Shown here piece after piece: positions 57,201 to 64,000 of a stretch of 64,000 nt of DNA. The position numbers and the translations under genes are program-made. Position 1 is the stretch's first letter, and each line of letters starts with the position of its first letter. Below the pieces are notes generated by a model. It made no database searches. It was given only the letters and a program-made list of their open reading frames with translations, and was not told the DNA's origin. This stretch comes from Sinohyriopsis cumingii (lineage: Eukaryota; Mollusca; Bivalvia; Unionida; Unionidae): NCBI GenBank assembly GCA_028554795.2, contig CM068824.1, positions 165,351,946 through 165,415,945 of the forward strand, read 5' to 3'.

Positions 57201-58269
57201 TGTGTTGCTCTCGATTATTATAACCATGGTCACATTTCTCACAGTAATAACCGTATCCCAGGAATCCGGTGATACTGGTAATCGTATCGAAATGGTCATC
57301 GTGATGATAAACATGAATGTATTTTCCGTCCTTAAAATCTTGCCCTCGAAACAACAGAGGCCCGCGCACTTCTTGAGGGTGCACTTTCAAGGTGTATCGT
57401 GGAGCTAGGGCATCTTGCAATTTTTGCATCTCAGGAATGCCACAGGGTGTGTCTTTGGACAGGCCAGCTTGTTGCAACAGGAGTTCTGCTTCATTTCGTT
57501 GTTTGGCTCGGTCCGATTGTTGAATAGTTTTCCAGGTTCTTTTCCATTCTACCGTGTCGTTCTTGTTGGCATAGGTTCGTCCCACCACGATGGCACGGGC
57601 TAAACACATCTGGTCATGAGGATTGTGAATTTGGACAAGGCTACGCTTAATGCTGCGAAGGTCGTTCACCAATAACATCTTTTTGCGTCCGGTCCCTTGA
57701 GGAGGAGAGACGTGGGTCATGTCCAATGTGGCTTTTCCATCGGTGATGTCAAACTGATCATTAGATTGTTGCACATGTTGAATCTTGTCCATGACTTTGG
57801 AAGCGGTCAATTCTGCAGGGGTGCTAAACTCGATCCAAACAGGGGATTTCAAACCGTCGTGTTGTATGGAAAGTCTCAAGCGATCGTCTTCTTTGGGTTG
57901 ACATTGTTGCTTGAGTGCAGTGAGCAAAGAATCCCACACCTCAGTGATGAACACTTCTGCTTTCTCTAACGGTACTTCAGCCTTGAAATCTTTAAACTTC
58001 ACCGTGTATTTGTAAGCCGTGGTTCTAAATTTTCTAGAGGAGCGCTTTTCCGTCTCTCGAATGGAATAGTACTTTTCAGGGTTGACAAAGGGTGGTGGAC
58101 TTGGTTTAGAGGGTTCGGATTCTGGTTCACTCATGTCCTCTTCAAAATCACTGGCATGAATTTGTGCCAAGATTTCAGCCCTGGTACGAGGCGATAGATC
58201 ACGTTTCTGCCTCTTACTTCTTTCTTCTTCTTCTTCTTCTTTCTTCTCGAATGAATGGGATCGTTTCAT
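54210..58269 (-). pseudogene. pPolB: Protein-primed DNA polymerase B, two frame breaks (element 2)
   Basis: Aligns along its whole length with 18277-22323. From ATG 58269 the N-terminal region, zinc region, exonuclease motifs (FDFEC, NFSGYD, YCRSD) and Vsr-like segment are open. One base is missing at about 55600, before motif A, and another at about 55082, between motifs A and B. Motif A (DVCSLYP), motif B and motif C (YFDTDS) are all still present in their own frames. As written no full polymerase can be made from this copy. Confidence 0.9.
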
Positions 58270-58403
58270 CTTGAAAGCAAAAAGTCAAATGACTCAAGTT
58301 CAAACACCATAAACTACTTTATAGTCATGGCAGACCAGCGTATATAAAAGGGTGTGTGTCTTGTCCTTTCACTATTCATTTCACTCTCAAGCCGAGCACA
58401 ACG
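58270..58403. promoter_or_regulatory. Divergent promoter, polymerase and zinc-knuckle genes (element 2)
   Basis: Plus-strand TATATAAAAGG at about 58341-58351. Near identical to 22324-22457. Confidence 0.6.
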
Positions 58404-58877
58404 ATGGAAGAGACTAACCAGATGGAACGTTTCGTCAGAGCTTTGCGAGGGGTCATTAGAAAATTCTCTTCAGACCAGCCGACAGACTACTCTCCTTCCT
58501 TTAGAGATAAAAGTCAAGATACTTGCTATATCTGTCAGAAGAAAGGGCATTGGTCTTCAGAGTGTCCAGACCGTCAAAAACGAACAAAAACAGGGACTAA
58601 AAAAGACAAAAGTCAAGATACCTGTTATTATTGTAAAGAAAAAGGACATTGGTCTCCAGATTGCCCAAAAAAGAAACAAGAGGAGTCAGAAGAAAAGAAG
58701 GATTCTTCAGAAGAAGAGAGGGATTCTTCGAAAGAAGAGAGGGATTCTTTAGAGGAAGAAGAGGAAGAAAAAAGACAATTCTATTTACAAGAGGCAAAGA
58801 AACAGGAGAAGAAGAAAAGAAGAAGGGAAGAAAATGAGGAAAAGACGGTGAAGAAATTCAAAAAACAGAGAGACTAA
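58404..58877 (+). CDS. Two-zinc-knuckle (CCHC) protein, 157 aa (element 2)
   Basis: Both CCHC knuckles identical to element 1; the acidic repeat is three residues longer. ATG 58404; AATAAA at 58963-58968. Confidence 0.8.
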   Translation: MEETNQMERFVRALRGVIRKFSSDQPTDYSPSFRDKSQDTCYICQKKGHWSSECPDRQKRTKTGTKKDKSQDTCYYCKEKGHWSPDCPKKKQEESEEKKDSSEEERDSSKEERDSLEEEEEEKRQFYLQEAKKQEKKKRRREENEEKTVKKFKKQRD

Positions 58878-59183
58878 ACAAGGAGAAAGAAGAAGTCAAT
58901 GAACTTTTTATTAAAGTGATGTGTTGTGAATTGTGAATTGGATTGTAAAAAATGGAGAAAAGAATAAATGAATGATATAAGGTAAGTGTCTTTGAGTTGT
59001 GATTTTAAAATAAGAACGTACACTCACGCACTCATACACAGACACGTACTATAAGGGTAAAATGGGTGGGGTTTATTTTTTTTTTTTTTTTTTGAGTTAT
59101 TGGCAAATTGAAATTGTATTTCTTTTCGAGAAATGTGGGTGGCCCTGAAAAGGGCCTTTTTTCTTCATGGTGAAAGGGTGAGT
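58878..59183. other. Convergent 3' region (element 2)
   Basis: Poly(A) signal for the zinc-knuckle gene, poly-T tract at about 59076-59093, then the histone-type signal of the opposing gene. No coding sequence. Confidence 0.65.
59121..59156 (-). terminator. Histone-type 3' stem-loop, terminal gene 4 (element 2)
   Basis: Minus strand GGCCCTTTTCAGGGCC (59141-59156) followed by ACCCACA and CTCGAAAAGAAA. Identical to element 1. Confidence 0.9.
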
Positions 59184-59759
59184 TTAAGCAATCAACTTTA
59201 ACTGCCTTATGCCTTTGCCACGGCCAAGGCCTACTTCTGGACTGCGTAATGTTGATAATGATTGGGTTGAAATCACTAAGGGTGGTACGGTAGGCTTAGT
59301 CACAGGGTTGACGTGTTTAGCTCGGGAAGGTCGTATTCTCTTCGGTCGTGATAAAGAAGTCTGATACATTTGTTTCAGACTTCTTAACTCCGCTAAAATG
59401 TCCAACAGTACCGTGACCGTTTGATTTTCACCCTCTTGTTTCTTTGCTGCTACTTCTTCTTGCTGTTGCTGCTGTTGTTTTTTTCTTACCTCTTCTTCTT
59501 GTTGCTGTTGCTGTAAGAGAAAAGCCTGTTCCGCTTCCTTTTGTCGTTGCATAAATTTCTCCAATTCTTCTTTCTGTCTCTGTCTAAAATTTTCCACTTG
59601 CGGTAATGAAGAAGGTAACGAAGGTTCCGGAACAAATTCTTGCGAGGAGAGAAAATCCACAAAATCCCAATTCACCTCTTCTGAAAGTAAGTCCGGGTTC
59701 CCTTGGGCAGTCTCCCCTGTTGGTGCACCCCATTGGATCGTTTTCTGAGTTTCCGTCAT
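59184..59759 (-). CDS. Terminal gene 4: Gln/Glu-rich coiled-coil protein, 191 aa (element 2)
   Basis: As 23225-23791 with three additional Gln in the second Q-run and a few substitutions. ATG 59759. Confidence 0.65.
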   Translation of the reverse strand: MTETQKTIQWGAPTGETAQGNPDLLSEEVNWDFVDFLSSQEFVPEPSLPSSLPQVENFRQRQKEELEKFMQRQKEAEQAFLLQQQQQEEEVRKKQQQQQQEEVAAKKQEGENQTVTVLLDILAELRSLKQMYQTSLSRPKRIRPSRAKHVNPVTKPTVPPLVISTQSLSTLRSPEVGLGRGKGIRQLKLIA

Positions 59760-59978
59760 GTTGAATCACTGTCGCATAGATTGACTGCACACAAGCGCTA
59801 GCGAATCTATATAGACTACGTGACGTCACAGACTGCTCTCTTCAGATTGGATGCGGGCTGACTGAATTCTGTAACGCGTGTTCGGATTGGTGAATGAACT
59901 CAATCCGTTTCAATCCTTCCTGTCCCTATAAATAAGCGCCGTTCACTGCATTGATTCACCTATTCTCGGAGCCTCAAC
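59760..59978. promoter_or_regulatory. Divergent CCAAT/TATA promoter of terminal genes 4 and 5 (element 2)
   Basis: Same 219-base layout: two ATTGG boxes, minus-strand CTATATAGA and plus-strand CTATAAATA; only a few base changes from 23792-24010, although intergenic. Confidence 0.65.
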
Positions 59979-60209
59979 ATGTGGACAGACGTTGAATCTT
60001 CAACCCTTGTGTCAACAATGATGTTCAGGACGGACATGCTCATGTATGTCCGATCCAAGTGGACCGTTGTCCACAGGACCAACAGCAGCCTGTGGATAAG
60101 AAGAGTCTATATAGAGAGACAAGGTTGCCTCAAGAGGACTCTGATGTATGGCCCTGCTGTAAGACGAAGTTTGAGGACAAGAAGATGTCGCAAATGCCCT
60201 TTATGTTAA
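59979..60209 (+). CDS. Terminal gene 5: small basic protein with CxxC end, 76 aa (element 2)
   Basis: One residue differs from 24011-24241 (Lys to Thr near the C-terminus). Not recognised as a known family. Confidence 0.7.
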   Translation: MWTDVESSTLVSTMMFRTDMLMYVRSKWTVVHRTNSSLWIRRVYIERQGCLKRTLMYGPAVRRSLRTRRCRKCPLC

Positions 60210-60226
60210 GGGCATATTAACATAAA

Positions 60227-60521
60227 CCAAAGGCCCTTTTCAGGGCCAGCCATATTTCTCGAAAAGAGATAGCCTTTCCATTGCCTACCCCTTTTTTTAA
60301 ATTTTTTTATAAAAAAAAATCCCATGACGCTATACAGTCCCACCCTGTTTAAATTCCCCTTGACGCTCAACAGTCCCACGATTTTTCTCCATGTTAATTT
60401 CCCTTGACGCTATATGTTCCCACGATTTTTCTCCATGTTAAATTTCCCTTGACGCTATATGTTCCCAAGGGTCTTTTTAATGATAAGTCCCATTGACGCT
60501 ATACTATCCCTATTCACTACT
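60227..60521. repeat. Right terminal inverted repeat (Polinton 2)
   Basis: 295 bp, inverted copy of 40508-40802 with near-perfect identity and equal unit number. Confidence 0.93.
60232..60270 (+). terminator. Histone-type 3' stem-loop, terminal gene 5 (element 2)
   Basis: Plus strand GGCCCTTTTCAGGGCC (60232-60247) with ACCAAA before and CTCGAAAAGAGATAG after (about 60258-60272). Confidence 0.85.
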
Positions 60522-60527
60522 CATGTA
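60522..60527. repeat. Target-site duplication CATGTA (right, Polinton 2)
   Basis: Exact copy of 40502-40507. Confidence 0.97.
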
Positions 60528-62885
60528 CGTCAATTTGTTTTGTTGTATCAATGATAGATCCACAAACTTGCGTACCAACGAATACGCACCTTTTACACAA
60601 ACCACATATTCGAAACCTCGAAAATAATGTTCACTCTGGGCTTTTAAACTTAATGTATCCCGAAGGCCTCGCTGTAGAATAGTATATTATCCTGAGATAC
60701 CCCATGAAATAAAGTATTTATTTTTTTTGATTATCACAAAGCTGAAAGACCTAACAAACACAAAATCACACAAGTTATTAACAGTCAAAACATGTGGAAT
60801 GGTGATTGTTTTTTGTTTTTTTGACTGCCTTTACTTTTAATTGACCTCTGAGTACAAATGACTCTTGTTACCACCCTATGGTCAAAATCTTAAGGAACAG
60901 AAAAAAGCAAAACCAATACGTTTCATAAATCTAAACAAACAGTTTAATTATTAAAGTTATCAATTACACATGTGAGAGGAATTTAGAGTATTATGAAGGG
61001 AATCCAAGCTAGTCTTTTTAAAGGTCTATGAAAATCCTAAATGAAAGAAAAGTTCCTTATAAATTAGAATACCTGAAATGTGCTAGTCATCCAAGAACCG
61101 TCACGTTGTAAAATAAAATGTCCGTTGATGCAAGTGATGTTGAGGTTCGTGCAGTATTGATTCAATAAGATGATAATGGTGTAGATCATCCAGGGTGCTA
61201 TTTTTTTTCTACAAAATTAAATAGGCACAAGTGTAATTATTCTACAATTAAGAAAGAATTGTTTGGCTTTGATATTGGCTTTGCAAACTTTGAAGTGTAT
61301 ATTATTAGTTCAGCTCCTTCTCCAATTAATGTTTTAATGATCACAACCCCTTACATTCATTGGCAATATGAAAAACAAAAGTCAGCGATTATTAAGGTTG
61401 GGTTTGATGTTGCAGGAATACAATATTGACATCACCACATCAATGAAAAATACAACCTGTTAGCAGACGCAATTCCAAGCGTGTAAAAATATTATGTTGT
61501 TTATTGAATACATTTGTGTCATTCATAAGGTGCTTCATATTATGTTAAATGTAATGTACATTTGACTAATAGATAACAGGAAGCTTTGTTGCATACAGCT
61601 TTCTTTTGCTTTATGAGAGGAGGTGTTATATATATTTAATTTGCATTGCTTGTTTGTTAGTTTTTTATTTCATTAATTGCTGTAGGTTATGTAAAGTTAT
61701 CTTTTGTAGCTGACCTTGTCAAAAACCATGTTTATTTTCTACCTGACCCTTAATAATTGATTTTTAATTTTGTAAACAACTAATACGTAACTAGTATTTT
61801 CTATTTGAGCATGGGTTTAATATTAGGATCATTATTAATAGAAATAAATATAGCTATCTTGGTCTGAGTCTAGAACATTGTTTTCTATGCTCTTTGTTAA
61901 AATTTTAGCGACACACTTTTTAACTATAACTAAAATTTTATTTTGTAAACATTTGTAACCATCTAGAATGACATTTTCAATTTGGTAATAATTTTTTGTT
62001 TGTTATAAACTGCTAATTGTGGCCTAGGTCAAATAGAGGAGTATAAAATCTTGTTACTGGAAAAATTATTTATTGATGCTGTAAGAAGTAGCAGAATCAG
62101 TTGCATTATTGTTGTGTCCTGTGTTTCATTTTGCCTGAAATGTATCTATTCAAATTATTGAATTCATGTTAATCATTGGAAATAAAAAGACCTCAAAAAT
62201 AACATTGTTGGAAATAGAGACTTTGATTTATTGTGAAATTTCAAATACAGATATATTCTTGATTTATTATTGCGATTCAACAAAGACTGTTGGCATATCA
62301 CTAAGACAGAGGCCACTACAGACACATCAACACTTCCAGCATTGGATTTATTTTAGAATACCACTAAATGTTGTTCAGAACTTTAATCATTAGAGCTTGT
62401 TCGAAAGTCTTGGATTATTTGGGATTTATTTCGCAATACCTTAAGTTCTTTTTAAATTTTTCACTTTGTATTCCAGGAAAATAAATTATTTGTTGAATTG
62501 TACAAAACCTTGTTGGTTCTCACTCTTTTCTATTACTTATTTTAAGACCATATATTCATAATAATTTCTACTTTGGCTATACTGGTCCACAGTAAATAAT
62601 TTTTTTTCACAATGTAGTAATCTGTAATGTCCTAGGCAGATAGTTTTAATCTTTCAAAATTTGTTGCTAGGGTATATTCTAGAACTGGCACTTTTGAGGA
62701 AACTGCCCTATCCGTTTGACAACTATGGGGAATTTGCTAATAACAGGATGGATTCAGTAATGAAATTGAAGTAGGATTTGCGCATTTGATGTACGATTTT
62801 TGCGCATTCAGTAGACTTTTCTGTCTCGGATGCGGGAGATCGTGGGTTCGATCCCCAGCCGACTCATACGAAAGGTTCATAAAAA
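60528..62885. repeat. Tandem segmental unit 3, right part
   Basis: Continues unit 3 after Polinton 2 (CGTCAATTTG...). Contains the third copy of the gypsy RNase H/LTR remnant at 61121-62275 and ends at the SINE-B head. Confidence 0.93.
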
Positions 62886-63095
62886 TGGTACTAACAGCTG
62901 CCTCGCTTGGCGCTCAGCATTAAGAGGTTAGTGTTAGCACTGGTCGGCCTGGTGTCAGGATAATGTGACTGGGTGGGACATCATACTACATGTCTGCGGC
63001 ATGATGCCCCTGTGCTAGACATCACTATAAACTGCCACACTGCAGACATCGTAGCGATATGACTACAAATTGTTAAAGCTACGTTAAAAATCGAA
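62826..63095 (+). mobile_element. 5'-truncated SINE, ancestral right boundary of the tandem array (SINE-B)
   Basis: Head truncated in the tRNA part (CTCGGATGCGGGAGATCG; B-box GGGTTCGATCC kept). Its tail differs from SINE-A (GTGACTGGGTGGGACATCAT, ATGATGCCCCTGTGC). The two middle SINE copies combine this head with the SINE-A tail. Confidence 0.8.
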
Positions 63096-63640
63096 GTTAC
63101 CCACGCACAAACATACATACATGCATGCATGCATACATGAGAGCCGAAAAAGGCGAGACAATAGAGAGTTTGAAGAAGAAAAAGTGAAAGGACAAAGAAG
63201 AAGAGACCCAGTGAAGTTGGAGTGAACCGGAAATAAGCAGGTTATGAAGTTGTACAAGGCAATGACTTCTATTGTTCACCCGATTCTATGATGAACCCAT
63301 TCTATCTTTAAAACAGATCGGCTATTTATATAAGTATATTTGTGTTTGAAATTCGGTGAAAGATTTATTTCAAAAGAGAGGTGTATCTTCCTAATGTAAC
63401 GTATTATCACAATTGTTTATGTAATTGATTCAATTGTTGTATGGGGGCTCGTGTCATTCTGTTCTATATATCTGCTCAGATCTATATTTATTCCATCTAT
63501 AAGTTTCACACTTTATATTGACATTTGCTCGATCCGGGCAACAACATCGAGGGGAATCACCCTCTAGATAACGATAACAAAATAAAGCGGACACCTTGTA
63601 AGAAGATACAATCCGCCAATCAACTCCAATCAACACGAAC
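63096..63640. other. Host DNA with CATA/CATG microsatellite, no gene seen
   Basis: ACATACATACATGCATGC repeat at about 63110-63137; otherwise no supported coding sequence. TGGGGGCTCG at about 63443 and its inverse CGAGCCCCCA at about 63646 form a short inverted repeat. Confidence 0.5.
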
Positions 63641-63851
63641 CAGCCCGAGCCCCCACATGTAGGTGACCTCAATTGGGCGGAACACTTGCAACAATGTTGC
63701 AAGTGTCTGACCTGAATTCGCGCTACCCTAGGTAGAGATAAATACAGCAGAGACATAGACATATATTAACACATAGACATAGATTGATGAACATCAATCT
63801 ATGGCACAAACAACTATACCGACTAAAAGTATTTTAGGCAAGAAAGCAAAT

Positions 63852-63886
63852 CTTTTCGAGGCAATAGAGTGGCCCTGAAAAGGACC
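63852..63886 (-). terminator. Histone-type 3' stem-loop, third Polinton
   Basis: Minus strand GGTCCTTTTCAGGGCC (63871-63886), preceded by CCAAA and followed by ACTCT, with CTCGAAAAGATTTGC at about 63847-63861. The U-G pair keeps the stem, a structure-preserving change. Confidence 0.8.
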
Positions 63887-63918
63887 TTTGGGGTTTTATT
63901 TTTGTTAACATCATTCCG

Positions 63919-64000
63919 TTAACATAGAGGGCATCGTATAGTTCGTCTTCTCTTTCTCAAACTTCTTCTAACTTCTGGACCGTAGATAAGGGCTCTCTTC
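63919..64000 (-). CDS. Terminal gene 5 homologue, C-terminal part (third Polinton)
   Basis: The last 27 codons in the window read to LIYGPEVRRSLRKRR, two extra residues, then RCPLC and stop (63919-63921), clearly related to the 76-aa protein at 24011-24241. Continues beyond the window. The stop is 32 bases before the stem-loop. Confidence 0.75.
   Translation of the reverse strand, partial: KRALIYGPEVRRSLRKRRRTIRCPLC

Larger units (their letters stand above)
40508..60521. mobile_element. Maverick/Polinton element 2 (about 20.01 kb)
   Basis: Same gene order and orientation as element 1. Inserted in tandem unit 3 with a 6-bp duplication. Core about 95% identical by eye to element 1, but the terminal repeats carry a different array and terminal gene 1 is largely different. 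Integrase, protease, ATPase and membrane protein frames are open. The polymerase, penton, pX/pVI-like and terminal gene 1 frames are broken, and the 62-aa basic gene is absent. Confidence 0.97.
63650..64000 (-). mobile_element. Edge of a third Polinton, inverted orientation, runs out of window
   Basis: Contains TAGGCAA and TCTTTTCGAG as in the inner terminal repeats of elements 1 and 2, a histone-type stem-loop, and the C-terminus of terminal gene 5 on the minus strand. The outer boundary is uncertain; palindromes at about 63682-63706 (ACACTTGCAACAATGTTGCA...) and 63781-63804 could be subterminal. It is more diverged from elements 1 and 2 than they are from each other. Confidence 0.65.

Overview
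The window is animal (metazoan) genomic DNA, AT-rich host sequence carrying two large, nearly co-linear Maverick/Polinton elements, which are virus-like DNA transposons with a protein-primed DNA polymerase B, a retroviral-type integrase, a packaging ATPase, an adenovirus-type protease and double-jelly-roll capsid genes. A tRNA-headed SINE with a conserved central domain, a Ty3/gypsy remnant and several LINE remnants point to a marine invertebrate, most likely a mollusc. That taxonomic call is inference.

Layout. 1-4531 is host DNA: a perfect 43-bp inverted repeat at the very edge, then a minus-strand LINE split by a second, 5'-truncated LINE. Polinton 1 occupies 4538-24617, flanked by the 6-bp target duplication ATCACT. 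24624-30069 is host DNA holding short tandem duplications and a decayed Polinton fragment (about 26.78-27.68 kb). From 30178 to 62885 a unit of about 4.23 kb is present three times in tandem. Its junctions lie in a SINE, and each unit carries a gypsy RNase H/LTR remnant. Polinton 2 (40508-60521) is inserted in the third unit with duplication of CATGTA, and the same site is empty in units 1 and 2. The last 350 bases hold the edge of a third Polinton in the opposite orientation, which runs out of the window.

How the genes work together. Each Polinton has a long minus-strand block: DNA polymerase, BIR protein, two F-box-like paralogues, small proteins, ATPase, basic core-like proteins, integrase, membrane protein, penton, pX/pVI-like protein, major capsid protein, zinc-binding protein and protease. 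Many of these genes have their own TATAAAA-type box inside the end of the gene before it. A plus-strand zinc-knuckle gene is divergent from the polymerase. Near the termini lie five more small genes, three at the left and a divergent pair at the right. These differ from the core: the three left genes share a repeated promoter box, the right pair shares a CCAAT/TATA promoter, and all five end in a stem-loop matching the metazoan replication-dependent histone mRNA 3' processing signal, with a purine-rich stretch just downstream. Core transcription units instead show AATAAA signals.

Completeness. Neither Polinton is fully intact as written. Polinton 1 has single-base frame breaks in the penton gene, the integrase C-terminus and one terminal gene. 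Polinton 2 has breaks in the polymerase (two), penton, pX/pVI-like protein, one terminal gene and possibly the major capsid N-terminus, and it has lost a 62-aa basic gene. Polinton 1 has the open polymerase and Polinton 2 the open integrase. Several breaks lie in homopolymer runs, so assembly error is a live alternative. The most interesting observation is the histone-type 3' end on the terminal genes.
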